DNA of 64,000 bases, taken from contig NW_027196893.1 in assembly GCF_038502225.1 (NCBI RefSeq), positions 1 through 64,000 of the forward strand, in the 5' to 3' direction. Shown in pieces: positions 44,884 to 64,000 of this stretch; position 1 is the first letter of the stretch, and the number at the start of each line of letters is the position of its first letter. Source of the stretch: Cherax quadricarinatus (lineage: Eukaryota > Arthropoda > Malacostraca > Decapoda > Parastacidae). The notes under the pieces were generated by a model. It saw only the letters and a program-made list of their open reading frames with translations, was not told where the DNA came from and ran no database searches. The position numbers were made by a program, and so were the translations under genes.

Positions 44884-46200
44884 TGTTGCAACCCCTGAAT
44901 GGGTTACAATGATTATTATGTATATATGTAATGTATATTATCTTTTCATATAATTTTATATTGCTTATATTTGCGATAATAGCTAAATCGTAAATGTATG
45001 ACTTTATATTATTATTTGACTGTTATATTGTTATTTAGCTTATGTTGTTAGGATGTATATAAAATGTGCTCAGTTAGGCTTGATTGTCAAACTACTGTAA
45101 TTATCGCTTGTCGCTCGTTATACTGCCGGCTTCTGAGCTGCAGTTGTCCATGTAGCTATCACGTGATCGAGGGGGGGGTGTCCTCACCTCTTGTGAAGTA
45201 GTCAGTCTGCTGGAGACTCGCTTGGTGGTTGGACAGATTGTCTGTCTGACAGTCTGCTGGAGACTCGCTTGCTGGTTGGACAGATTGTCTGTCTGACAGT
45301 CTGCTGGAGACTCGCTTGGTGGTTGGACAGATTGTCTGTCTCATTATTCTTGTTAGTTCTGTAGAACTTTGTTCACAGAACATTGTATAGACTTAGTGAT
45401 TTTCGACGTTGTACTGAGGTTGTGTGTCACATAGACACTCTGAGTATCTCAGGTCCTTAGCTATAGCTTCTGACCTAATTTTGTACTGGTTCCTGTGTAT
45501 TGTCACAGTCACAGTTTTTCCTATGCTGAACGTAGATTCAGTTTTATGGGAGTTTTGTAACTTTTGTGGAGGATCTGCAGATGGTCCCTACTTAGTGTCG
45601 TTATATTATCTCCTTGTTCCTGATTCTGTGTCGCAGTCGCTTGATATTGCATTGCTATTGGGCTTAGCATTCTTTGTTGTTCAAGCAGACTGTTCGGGTT
45701 GCCAGTCGGTCAAGAAGTTAGTTTATTTGAGGACTTTGTCAGTCACTTGTTTAAGTCTTATTCGAGTCTTGAGACATAGCTAACTACTTAAGAGCACTTA
45801 CACGCATACACACACTTGTACATATTTGTAATATCTTATTAAATGTTAATGTACCTGACGGTACTTAAGAATTATAAATGTGATATGTGCTTTCAGCACA
45901 ATAATATTGAACTCGAGAGATTGATTTTATTTTGATTGCTGTAATTAATTTAATTTGATAATATACCTCTAGACAACTTATAGACTTAATAAATTTATTA
46001 AATTTTAATTTCTCTAGTTAGTAGCCTACCAGTTGTAATCCTAAAGCACTATTGAATAATACAGAATTTTAATGGATAATTGGACAAGGATACTGACTAC
46101 TTGTTACGAAAACCCAGTAACAGGCTGGATGCTAGAAGGGCAGTCCTTTCTAGTATTCACTGGAGATCTCTAAGCTTTTAGAATCGCGTTTTTTGTAACA
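44884..46200 (+). repeat. 3' LTR (1317 bp)
   Basis: Same ends as the 5' LTR. The extra length is mostly a 47-48 bp block (gtctgctggagactcgcttg..gacagattgtctgtctga) present three times at about 45205-45340 versus once in the 5' LTR. Confidence 0.88.
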
Positions 46201-48911
46201 AAGATCTACATTATTTAGATGTGGCATGGTTATTGTCCTGTCCAACATTTAGAACTTTGCATTTGTCTATATTAAACTGCATCTACTTCTCCGACCACTG
46301 CATCAGTCTATTCAAATCTTCCTGGAGTGCTCGAATGTCCTCGTCAGAATGAATTCGACGGCCTATTTTGGTGTCATCGGCAAACTTGCCGATGTCGCTC
46401 TTTATGCCCTCATCTATGTCGTTTATGTAGATTGTGAACTAGGGGGCCCAACACTGACCCCTGTGGAACACCGCTCGTGACGCTTCCCCACTCTGATTTC
46501 TCCCCATTTATGCAAACTCTCTGCTGCCTATTTGTCAACCATGCCTCTATCCAGGAAAAAATTTCTCCTCCTATTCCATGTGCTTTAATTTTCCTCAATA
46601 GTCTCTGATGTGGGACCCTGTCAAAAGCCTTACTGAAGTCCATATACACAATATCATATTCATTACCATGATCTACCTCCTCAAATACCTTAGTGAAAAA
46701 AGTTAATAAATTCGTAAGGCAGGAACGCCCCTTTGTAAAACCATGCTGAGATTCGTTGATTAATTTATGCTTTTCAAGGTGGCTACGAACTGCCTCGGCA
46801 ATTATTGATTCCATAAATTTTCCCACTATGGAGGTTAGGCTTATTGGTCTATAGTTCGAAGCTAAGGACCTGTCACCTGCTTTGAAAATAGGTATCACAT
46901 TTGCCATTTTCCACTTATCTGGCACCATGCCAGTTTGTAGTGATATGTTGAAAAGATTAGCCAAAGGTGTGCTAAGCTCCTCTTTACATTCCTTTAGAAC
47001 CCTTGCATACAGTTCATCAGGGCCTGGGGATTTGTTAGGTTTTAATTTATCTATTTGCCTAAGGACCATGTCACTTGTGACCCTAATCGTGCACAGTTTA
47101 TTATCATCCTGTTCTACATAATTTATCATTACTGGAATATCGCTGGTATCCTCCTGTGTAAAAACTGAGAGGAAGTATGTGTTAAAAATTCTACACATTT
47201 CCTTATCACTGTCAGTGAGCTGACCCGAGGAACTTTTGAGTGGGCCTATCTTGTCCCTGATCTTACTTCTGTATACCTGAAAGAATCCTTTTGGGTTAGT
47301 CTTCGATACTCTTGCAACTTTAACCTCATAATCTCTTTTTGCTTTTCTAATTCCCTTTTTTATTTCTCTCTTTAACTGAATATATTGATTTCTTAATTGC
47401 CCCTCTCCTCTTTTGATTTGCCTATATATGCCTCTCTTTTGACCAATCAGATATTTTAATCTATTGTTCATCCATTTAGGATCATTTTTGTTTGATCTGA
47501 TTTCCCTATTTGGAACATAATTTGACTGAGCAGCTAGAACTATGCCCTGGAAAGCATCATATCGGCAATCATCACCACCTACCTGACCCTTAGTCAGGTC
47601 ATTCCAGTTCAGCCCACCTAAGTAATTTTTCAGTCCTATGAAATCAGCCAAGCGAAAGTCAGGGACGGAGACTTGATTGCCATTATTAGGGGAATTCCAT
47701 GATATATTAAAACTGAGTGATTTGTGATCACTTTCCCCAAGCTCATCATTAACCTCAAGATTATTAATTAGTGTTTCCCTACTGGCAAGAACCAAGTCAA
47801 GGAGGTTATTTCCCCTAGTTGGCTCTGTCACAAACTGTTTTAAAAAACAATCCTGGATCGTATCAAGAAAGTCACCTGACTCTAAATTTCCTGTCAAATT
47901 GCTCCAGTCAATCTGTCTATAGTTGAAATCTCCCATTAGCACAACATTTTCGTATGTAGATGCCTTACGAATTTCGTCCCATAGAAGTTTACTGCACTCC
48001 CTATCAAGATTTGGGGCCCTGTAAATCACACCCAAAATTAGTTTTTCTCGGCCCTCGAGAAGCTGTAACCAAACAGATTCAGTGGCTGACGCTTCTAATT
48101 TTATATCTTGTCTAACACAACAATTTAAATTGTCTCTGACATACATCGCTACTCCACCACCTTTCCTGTTGACCCTGTCAGTGTGGAATAATTTATAGCC
48201 TTGTATGTAACATTCAGAGGGCATCTCTCTATCTTTCAGATTGAGCCAGGTCTCTGTTATAGCAATGATATCTATGTTTCCTGAACTTGCAATTAATCTT
48301 AGCTCATCTATCTTGTTTCTTACACTCCTGTTATTAGTATAATAGACCTTAAGGGAGCTAGTCCCTTGCTGCCCTCTGCTGTCTCTCTTTGTTTGCTGAC
48401 CTGATCTATTGTCTTTATTTCCCAGCAATTTACACCAATTGCCCTAGACAACCATTCATTTCCTACTCCCCTTCTAGGCAAGATGCTACATATGATTGGG
48501 ATCCCTCCCTTAGACTTAATGAAATCTATAGCTGACCTGTACTTATCTAGCAGCTCTTCTCTCCTACCCTTCCCAATATCATTTCCACCAGCACTGAGAC
48601 AGATAATGGGCTTGTTCCCATTACCTGACATGATATTATCCAGCCTGTTGACAATGTCCCCAACACCAGCTCCAGGGAAGCACACTCTATCTCTCATCTT
48701 CTTATTTCTATTACAAAAAAGCACGGTCAATATATCTTACCTGAGAGTCACCAACCACAAGTATGCGCTTACCTCCATTAGCAGGGGCAGTAGTACCCTT
48801 ACCTTCACTGGCCACTGAAGTACATTCATCCTGAAGAACAGAGAAGCGATTTCCTACCTTCAGATCTTCACTCTTAACTTTCCTTACTCTGATGCGCCTT
48901 CCATCTTATGA
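46201..48911 (-). pseudogene. LINE-A 5' part: SGNH ORF1 and ORF2 endonuclease/RT
   Basis: Minus strand. An ORF1 remnant (about 48900-48430) shows LVVGDSQVRYIDRAF (GDS nucleophile block intact), VCFPGAGVGDIVNRLDNIM, CLSAGGNDIGKG and LSRAIGVNCW, with a frameshift in a T-run at about 48716. ORF1 is then fused by deletion to the ORF2 start. ORF2 is open 48428-46410, 672 codons: [69 protein letters not shown] 2-bp change at about 46437 then breaks the frame before the FADD box, which survives in another frame. Confidence 0.85.
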
Positions 48912-48953
48912 TCGGCTTCAAAGTTGTTAGGTAAGACACATATGCAACAGTTA

Positions 48954-49008
48954 GGTATCTTTATTATGAAACGTTTCGCCTACACAGTAGGCTTCTTCAG
49001 TCAAGTAC
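48954..49008 (-). ncRNA. Hammerhead motif, variant stem II
   Basis: Minus strand: CTGAAGA, stem GCCTAC-TGT-GTAGGC, GAAACGTTTC, then ATAATAAAGATACC. Core complete. Stem II is 6 bp and differs from the 371-bp family by compensating bases. Confidence 0.7.
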
Positions 49009-49403
49009 AGAAAAGTTGATAGAAGCAGAAGATACTTGAAGACGATGTAATCAGTCCATCACCCTTAAAGTTTTGAGGTGGTCAGTCCCTCAGTCTGGAG
49101 AAGAGCATTGTTCCATAGTATGAAACAATATGGAGATGAAGTGACAGGATGGAGCTTTTTATAGCGCCAAGAGGTGAGACGTAGGCCACTAGGAGAGGTA
49201 AGAACTCAGATGTTGAGAGGTCAGGTCCCTCTCAAATCCAGCCGCTCTCACTAGTGGAAGTTGTCGAAGTTGATTGCAGGTCTGTACCAAGATACCCTTG
49301 TGTTGCAGTGTCTGACAGATTGAACATTAAAATGGTATAAAATTTAAGGGTGATGGACTGATTACATCGTCTTCAAGTATTCTTCTGCTTCTATCAACTT
49401 TTC

Positions 49404-49459
49404 TGTACTTGACTGAAGAAGCCTACTGTGTAGGCGAAACGTTTCATAATAAAGATACC
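49404..49459 (+). ncRNA. Hammerhead motif, variant stem II
   Basis: Core CTGAAGA at 49413-49419, GAAAC at 49436-49440. Same sequence as the minus copy in this unit. Confidence 0.7.
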
Positions 49460-49681
49460 TAACTGTTGCATATGTGTCTTACCTAACAACCTGTCGGTAT
49501 TTTATACCATTTTAATGTTCAATAACAAGTACTTTTCGGCTTTGCTTAATGTCTAAGATGAATCATCCTGTGAACAGCAGGCAAAACTAAAACAGTAATC
49601 CTGATTGAAAAAAAACAGAAGGCCTAACTTTAAAAACAGTAGGCCTGATTTTATAAACCACCAACCATAACTTTAATCAAC

Positions 49682-50057
49682 AGTGTGCTGAAAATTTCCA
49701 GCCAAGACAGGACTCGCAGCAATGGTTTTAAGTTGGAAAAATTCAGATTCAGGAAGGATATAGGAAAGCACTGGTTTGGTAATAGAGTTGTGGATGAGTG
49801 GAACAAACTCCCGAGTACAGTTATTGAGGCTAAAACGTTGTGTAGTTTTAAAAATAGGTTAGATAAATACATGAGTGGGTGTGGGTGGGTGCGAGTTGGA
49901 CCTGACTAGCTTGTGCTGCTCCATCCTTGAGTGGGGATGACCAGACGGGGTGGGTCTTTGGGATAATCCGGGGGAAACATGGACCTGCTCCTCGTGGGTC
50001 AGTAGGCCCGTTGCAGTGTTCCTTCTTTCTTATGTTCTTATGTTCTTATATCAGAGA
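49682..50057 (+). mobile_element. LINE-A 3'-end copy
   Basis: Open piece LKISSQDRTRSNGFKLEKFR, then WFGNRVVDEWNKLPSTVIEA and DKYMSGCGW, stop, then the 3' UTR and (ttcttatg)n tail. The 49505-49681 stretch before it holds nothing recognised. Confidence 0.85.
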
Positions 50058-50412
50058 TTATTTTGACTGTTTTCTTGGGTAATGGGAGGCAGTCAGGACT
50101 TATCCGAGGCAAGGAGGGCAGCTGCAACTCCTTGGACCAAGAGCCTTTCATCAAGATCAATTTTCACCAAAATCAGATGAGATGTGAGCCAATTCACTTT
50201 TTTCTATCGCAAATGTAATTGATAATTAACTTATATGCAAGTGAATAAAGAGAAACGTGGACGGGAAGCTCGAGATTAATTATTATCATTATAATAAAAA
50301 ATAAGCACTAAACCTACAAGGGTCTTATAGCTCCGAGATTAATAGGTCCAGGGATTTACCACTGAACTACGGGGCTTCTAATAGGAAAATTTTACGGAAG
50401 GCACCGCTGTGA

Positions 50413-50650
50413 TCTGTCTGTGTTAGTGGCTACTGTCTGTGTCAGTGGCTATTGTCTGTGTCAGTGGCTGCTGTCTGTGTCAGTGGCTATTGTCTGTGTC
50501 AGTGGCTACTGTCTGTGTCAGTGGCTATTGTCTGTGTCAGTGGCTACTGTCTGTGTCAGTGGCTACTGTCTGTGTCAGTGGCTACTGTCTGTGTTTGTGG
50601 CTACTGTCTGTGTCAGTGGCTACTGTCTGTGTCAGTGCCTACTGTCTGTA
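50413..50650 (+). repeat. 19-bp minisatellite, about 12 copies
   Basis: Unit gctactgtctgtgtcagtg with A/T/G variants at position 5. Because 19 is not a multiple of 3, all three frames stay open. The ORFs there are artefacts. Confidence 0.92.
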
Positions 50651-50674
50651 ACCCAACTGTCCTTTCCCACAGCC

Positions 50675-50797
50675 TATGAACTCAGTTTAACTCGTAATGA
50701 AAGACTGTCGGTGAATAAACAGAAAGGTTTGAGCCTCCCGTTCACCTTTCTGTTTATTCATTGACAGTCGCTTATTACGAATTAAACTGAGTTCGTA
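50675..50797. repeat. Foldback (hairpin) element
   Basis: Arms of about 55 bp (tatgaactcagtttaa..ttaaactgagttcgta; ataaacagaaaggt..acctttctgtttat) with a loop of about 15 bp. Possible MITE or foldback. Confidence 0.75.
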
Positions 50798-50874
50798 CGT
50801 GTAAGTGTATATAGTATAGAAGAATGGTTCAGAGAACTGACAAGTTGATGAATTAGACACATGTGCAACACTTG

Positions 50875-50930
50875 GGTATCTTTATTGAGGAAACGTTTAG
50901 CCACACAGTGGCTTCATCAGTCCATACAAA
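50875..50930 (-). ncRNA. Hammerhead-like motif with core mutation
   Basis: Minus strand CTGATGA and stem GCCAC/GTGGC are intact, but GAAAC reads TAAAC, replacing the general-base guanosine (G12). Expected inactive. Confidence 0.6.
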
Positions 50931-51311
50931 GGAGAAAAGTGAAGAACAGGAGTTTGAGGTAATCAGTCCCTCAATCTTGAGTCGATGGAGTCAGTCCATC
51001 AATCTTGAAAAGAATACAGCATATGTGCGAAGAAGTGGCTTACATACTGTAGGCAGGAGAGGTGCAGCAGTCGTAGGTGGTATAACATTTGACCAATGTG
51101 AAAGTAGGTCGTCCCCGAGGGTTAGGCAAGTGAAGAATTCCCTGTTTTAAGATCCCATGATGTTGCTGTGTCAGACAGGGATGTAGATAAATGGTTCAGA
51201 GAACCGAATACAGCAAATGAATACATATTCTGTATTCTATTCAAGATTGATGGACTGACCACATCGACTCAAGGCTGAGGGACTGATTACCTCAAACTCC
51301 TCCTGTTCTTC

Positions 51312-51364
51312 ACTGATGACTGATGAAGCCACTGTGTGGCGAAACGTTTCCTCAATAAAGATAC
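51312..51364 (+). ncRNA. Hammerhead motif
   Basis: CTGATGA at 51320-51326, stem GCCAC-TGT-GTGGC, GAAACGTTTCC. The stem I 5' strand is replaced by cactgatga, so stem I pairing is weakened. Confidence 0.6.
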
Positions 51365-51404
51365 CCAAGTGTTGAATATGTGTCTAATTGATCAAGTGTA
51401 TATA

Positions 51405-52261
51405 TTGTTATTTATTGTGGGTTAAATAAAACGAAATACACTAATTGTGAATTCTTTTATTCCTAATTAACGCACCGTTGTCGTTGAACAGTAAATGGGC
51501 GGCAAGCACAACAAATCATATATACATATTTAAATAGAATAAATTAGAAATAAATAACAGAATTAAAGGCAAAATAGATTACTGTTTGGCACATACGTTT
51601 ACTTCAGCTCGAGTGTTCCTCTCGTCTCTCTGATAAAAAAATGTATATCTTTGGACAAATTTAATTTAGTTTCGTATTTAATTAAACGAAAGAAAAGTAC
51701 GAACATGGTTTCGTTAAATCTGGCAAATGTAGGATGTTTGAGACTGCGACTCAAGTTTAATCTTCCAATATCACAGACAAAAATTTAACAGGAAAAATCG
51801 AGGACCGACCAGGAATGCTCAAGCGATAATGCCGATGCAGTGAACACATTAAATGCGCTAAATGCCCACTTCATGCCTTAAGTTACTGAGCTAACTAGTG
51901 TCAGGCAGATCAAAGGAGTGAGGAAAGGTGAGAAATGATCATGAGACACGAAAGGAATGTGTGATACAGAAGGAAGGAGCTACAGAATGAACGGACAACA
52001 CTGCAGACAAAGAAGAGATAAGAAACGGGAAGAAACATAAGGAAGGAGACAGAAGGAAGGAACAAGAAATACAGGAACAAAATACGGCAGGCTGATAAAC
52101 TGTGCAACAACAATTACAATAACTGGGAACATAGGGATGTATAAGGTAGTAGTGTAGTTAGCGATGAATATGTGTGGTTGTGGCGGAGATCTGGCCTCTG
52201 TCTTCTCGGAGGAACCCGATGACTGGCTAACGATGGGTTAATTCTCGTGGTTAATATTTGT
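51405..52261. other. Intergenic, nothing recognised
   Basis: AT-rich and partly purine-rich (ggaaggag.. at 51910-52090). No supported gene. Confidence 0.5.
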
Positions 52262-52274
52262 TGTTGCTATTGTT

Positions 52275-52438
52275 CCCCTCAAGGAAGGTTCCTTGATGTT
52301 GGTGAGGGGCTCTTGATTTAGGGAATAGGATCTGTGCTCCAGTTCCCTAAATTAAGCCTGAATGCCTTCCACATCCCCCCCCAGGCGCTGTATAATCCTC
52401 CGGGTTTAGCGCTTCCCCCTTGATTGTAATAATAGTAA
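52275..52438 (+). mobile_element. SINE-like element 2, intact 164-bp copy, 13-bp target duplication
   Basis: tgttgctattgtt flanks it at 52262-52274 and 52439-52451. Begins cccctcaaggaaggttcc with a self-complementary cccctca..tgagggg, ends gggtttagcgcttccccctt plus (TAA)n. No A/B box recognised, so the origin is unknown. Confidence 0.85.
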
Positions 52439-52451
52439 TGTTGCTATTGTT

Positions 52452-53766
52452 GCTTTTTGAAAGTGGTTGGGGGCGTGTTGGTTGGTTGATGGGGTGTGGT
52501 GTAGTGGTGTTGGTTATAGTGGTGATTGTAGCTGGTATGATGGGTGTGGCATTGAGAGTGTGGCGCTTATCTTTGTGGTTGCTTATTGTGGTTGTACTGT
52601 GCTTGTGCTCGTTGTGTTGTAGTTGTGTTGTGATTGTATTGTGAGTCTGCCGGTTGTGTTTTGGTTGTGCTGATTGTGTTGACATTTTGAAGCAACGAGA
52701 CCACCTATAATCCAGTTATCAGTTTTTGTGTAAAACTCTCCCGTTTACAAACCACAAGATATACAATTTTCTCATTTCTCTTAGTATATAAGATCTTTAT
52801 ATAAAACTTTAGTAGAGACGTCCTGTTTAAAGCGTATACATGTTAGTGTATTAAATCAGTTTCGAGCAGATCGGAACGAGAAAATGTTACAAATGAAGAG
52901 TTACAATGCAAATCCTAATATAGATTCTATTTCAAATCTTTGAGCACTAGGAGTGAAGATTCACTATACAAGAATCTCCACCTCCTGGTCTGTCGTGAAC
53001 AGCAGGTAAATTTCTCTCCATGTACAAGGGAGGGAGACAAGCACTAGGGTCTGTATTGCAACAACCCTGACATAGATAAATGCTTCACTATGTTTCCCTG
53101 TAATGTGCATAAGCGTTCAACGCAATTTATCTTTTTATGAAGGGTCATGGAACGTAAGTGCCAGTGTTATGGTATGGTAGCAGCAAGTTTGACGATCAAA
53201 TATATGTAAATCCGGACAATAGTAACTGAGATGTATGTTTAAAGCTATATATACAAAGCACTTAATGATTGATACTTGCTGTTTATTACAGAAAATAGGA
53301 CGCCAGACAACATATTTTTACTGTGAATGACGTCTTAATTGTTTACAAATCTGAATCGAAACAATCAGGTACCAACGTAGGACCTCAGTGCCAAAGACGA
53401 AGGCTTGTTAATTACGCTAAGAACGAGGACGTGTATTCACAAAGTGTCTGAATATAAAATAACTCCAGGAGATCATCAAGTATGGGAATGAGTGGATCAT
53501 CTTTAGGGCGTCGTCGAACTCCTATTTCCAATTATTTTTTAATAAAAAAGTCTAAAACACCTTTGTATATCTTATTGATACCAAAGGCGCAACATGTGAG
53601 TGTAGTGACGAGAGCCACTAAAAATGTCCTTATAATGCCATCAGTTACACCCACAAGCCCCTAGCTGGCGACTACCCTCCCTCCTGCAGTATTTAGCATT
53701 CAGAGCATCACAGAAAAGTTAAGTTCTTCCACAGTGAAGCGTCGACCATCTTGAGAGTGGGGCTCC
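52452..53766. other. Intergenic / gene B 3' side
   Basis: 52452-52680 is GT-rich low complexity. The rest is AT-rich without a supported ORF. The gene B 3' UTR must lie just left of 53767. Confidence 0.5.
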
Positions 53767-62628
<8,862 letters not shown>

Positions 62629-62865
62629 CTGCAAACCAAAATGATTATTAAGATTTTATTTTTTTTAATATTTCCCCGAGATACACGCCTTGAAATTCTG
62701 TGACAAAATTATCAGGTATAACGCGATACACACATGTGTACATACATTTTGTGTTTTTCTTTCTAAACAGAATCGATGAAACTAGCCGACCTGGACTAAC
62801 CATCTTTTAAAAAATTGTGTTCATGCATTAAAATCTGTATAAATGGTTTTAGAAAACCAACGAGT

Positions 62866-62950
62866 TAAGAACAGAAGAAAGAAAGAACACTGCAGCAGGC
62901 CTAGTGGCCCATGCGAGGCAGGTCCAATTCACCTCCCGGCTTAAACCAAT
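62866..62950 (-). mobile_element. LINE-A tail scrap
   Basis: aacactgcagcaggcctagt and catgcgaggcaggtccaatt match the LINE-A 3' UTR at 33010-33060. Confidence 0.7.
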
Positions 62951-63960
62951 ATTAATAACTGATAGTTCCACAAGTATCTCAGTTATCATGCATTTAAAAT
63001 ATTTATGTATGTGAATTAACGTAGCATGCCAGCCTTCAAATTTTACAAAAAACTTAGACACAGAGTTTACAAAAATTGAGGAAATATATTTAAACTTCAC
63101 GTACTCGCCTCACTAGAGTCTCGAGATAGTTTGTGTTACCGTGTTCACCATCAATGTAATATAGCATTTTCTTAATGTTTAGAATGATTTTCGAGGAGTT
63201 ATGGCAACAGTGATTGTGTTGCCTTCAGCAACACAATCATTCATTTATAAGATATGGTAACAAGTTCTACCTATAAAGTACAACACAAACACACATACAC
63301 ACACACACACACATGTATTGCACCGAGAAAGTATTGAGAAAGTTGTAAAATGGGCAGAGAGGCTGGATTTTTAAATCAAAATTCCTCACACCCGCATTGT
63401 TCAGATACTTTCTTATAAATGACAGATATATTGTTTGTACGAAAGCTACTTATGGGTTGCCTATACAAAGTAATGAAATATGTTAGCTTGAGAATAGTCC
63501 TCACAATGGCTATTGGCCTATAATTTTTTTTTTGTGCAACTCTATAGGCTTGAACCTACAAACTCAGACAAGGAAGAAGAGTCTCGGGTTAGGTTAGGTT
63601 AAGATTTGTCAGGAAACAGAACAAACGATTCCTCACGCTGGAGCTTTTGGCCACCTGATCGAGGCCTTCCACTGGCTTACCGGTCCACCCCTTTAAAAGT
63701 TATGGTTATTTATTTAAAGCATCCACATTCCATAATATAAGAATTATAAATGGTAGCAGAAATTAAATGCATAGCTTATGTAACATACTAATTGGAACGA
63801 AAACATAGAATGAACCTTCCGAAGGGTTAAACAACGGTATTAATACATTCCAAGAACAACTTGAAACATACACAAAAACAAATCATAAACAAGTGATTGT
63901 AATATACTGCTGAATGTGAATAGGTGTATAACTCACCTGGTTTAGCTTATTTTTTTTCGT

Positions 63961-63964
<4 letters not shown>

Positions 63965-63994
<30 letters not shown>
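63965..63994. repeat. (AAT)n microsatellite
   Basis: About 10 units at the window end. Confidence 0.9.
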
Positions 63995-63995
<1 letters not shown>

Positions 63996-64000
63996 CGGTC

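Larger units (their letters stand above)
34078..46200 (+). mobile_element. Ty3/gypsy-like LTR retrotransposon, interrupted by an L1/Tx1-like LINE
   Basis: Two LTRs begin tgttgcaacccctgaatggg and end gcgttttttgtaaca. Between them are a primer site, gag, part of pol and a full-length minus-strand LINE (38584-44883). The 3' internal region and polypurine tract are missing, since LINE sequence reaches the first base of the 3' LTR. There is no 5-bp target duplication: the left flank is cttcc and the right is aagat. Instead, about 290 bp of LINE-A is repeated on both sides. Confidence 0.85.
48919..49535. mobile_element. Hammerhead-bearing mobile unit 2 (inverted pair)
   Basis: About 125-bp arms at 48922-49050 (minus motif) and 49375-49500 (plus motif) are inverted copies around 325 bp of unique sequence. 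tcggctt at 48912-48918 and 49536-49542 may be the target duplication, but it is short. It was inserted next to LINE-A ORF1. Confidence 0.7.
50814..51393. mobile_element. Hammerhead-bearing mobile unit 3, 11-bp target duplication
   Basis: aagtgtatata at 50803-50813 and 51394-51404. Terminal segments are inverted copies (gaatggttcagagaac, attagacacatgtgcaac). The middle is the 371-bp monomer body in reverse. It carries one mutated minus-strand motif and one intact plus-strand motif. Confidence 0.82.
62629..64000. other. Upstream of gene B large exon: intron sequence
   Basis: No signal-peptide exon found on the minus strand. It holds a LINE-A tail scrap (62866-62950, minus), a small hairpin (tgattgtgttgc..gcaacacaatca, about 63210-63240), short (AC)n at about 63290-63313 and (AAT)n at 63965-63994. 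Confidence 0.6.

Noticed and set aside
50420..50764. Cys/Val-rich ORFs in three frames
   Set aside because: Translation of a 19-bp minisatellite, which is open in all frames.
53482..53664. 60-codon plus-strand ORF near the gene B 3' end
   Set aside because: No recognisable features, no splice or codon support, expected by chance.
62849..63100. 83-codon minus-strand ORF upstream of gene B
   Set aside because: Considered as a signal-peptide exon, but no fitting donor follows and it overlaps a LINE-A tail scrap.
63588..63602. TTAGG telomere-like repeat
   Set aside because: Only about three units. Too short to indicate an interstitial telomere.
63925..63940. Donor-like CCAG/gtgagt on the minus strand as gene B exon 1
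   Set aside because: The frame needed for the next exon has a stop just upstream, and no signal peptide is encoded. At best a 5' UTR exon.

Overview
The window looks like arthropod nuclear DNA, most likely from a decapod crustacean (inference). The reasons are intron-split chitin-binding (CBM14/peritrophin-A type) genes with GT-AG introns, a very dense load of CR1/L2/RTE/L1-like LINEs, tRNA-derived SINEs, long di- and trinucleotide microsatellites, and no prokaryotic gene layout.

Host genes. Two paralogous secreted chitin-binding protein genes face each other tail to tail. Gene A (+, 19969-31781) has a signal-peptide exon, part of one CBM14 domain, a Pro-rich linker and a complete second CBM14. 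The exon for the first half of its first CBM14 was not found. Gene B (-, 62628-53767) has at least 2457 codons in the window. Its order is CBM14, then about 2000 residues of almost unbroken Gly-X-Y (collagen-like) repeat in one 6.8 kb exon, CBM14, a Thr/Ser-rich linker and a third CBM14. Its signal-peptide exon must lie outside the window. The last two coding exons of A and B match in phase, and the penultimate ones are both exactly 109 nt.

Mobile DNA. I use working names. LINE-A (CR1-like, with an SGNH-esterase ORF1) has nine pieces, including a 2.2 kb inverted duplication at 2002-7090. LINE-C forms a same-orientation stack at 7533-14535 whose (AC)n tails merge with (GT)n microsatellites. 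LINE-B (two large copies plus tails), LINE-D (L2-like) and an RTE-like fragment fill 16-27 kb. At 34078-46200 lies a Ty3/gypsy-like LTR element with two similar LTRs, a tRNA-Pro-like primer site, and gag and pol in one frame separated by a single TGA-CTAG. It is interrupted by a full-length L1/Tx1-like LINE (38584-44883, minus) with both ORFs open.

The most unusual signal is a family of PLE/retrozyme-type hammerhead ribozyme motifs (CTGANGA, short hairpin, GAAACGTT). It occurs as a 371-bp tandem array (1001-2001) and as short mobile units with 11-14 bp target duplications (27414-27939, 50814-51393, 54441-54665), plus a fourth unit at 48919-49535. No Penelope reverse transcriptase is seen, so these look non-autonomous. 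A 164-bp SINE-like family with 12-13 bp target duplications (15501-15970, 52275-52438) and tRNA-Val-like SINEs complete the inventory. No rRNA, functional tRNA gene, CRISPR array or prokaryotic-type feature was seen.
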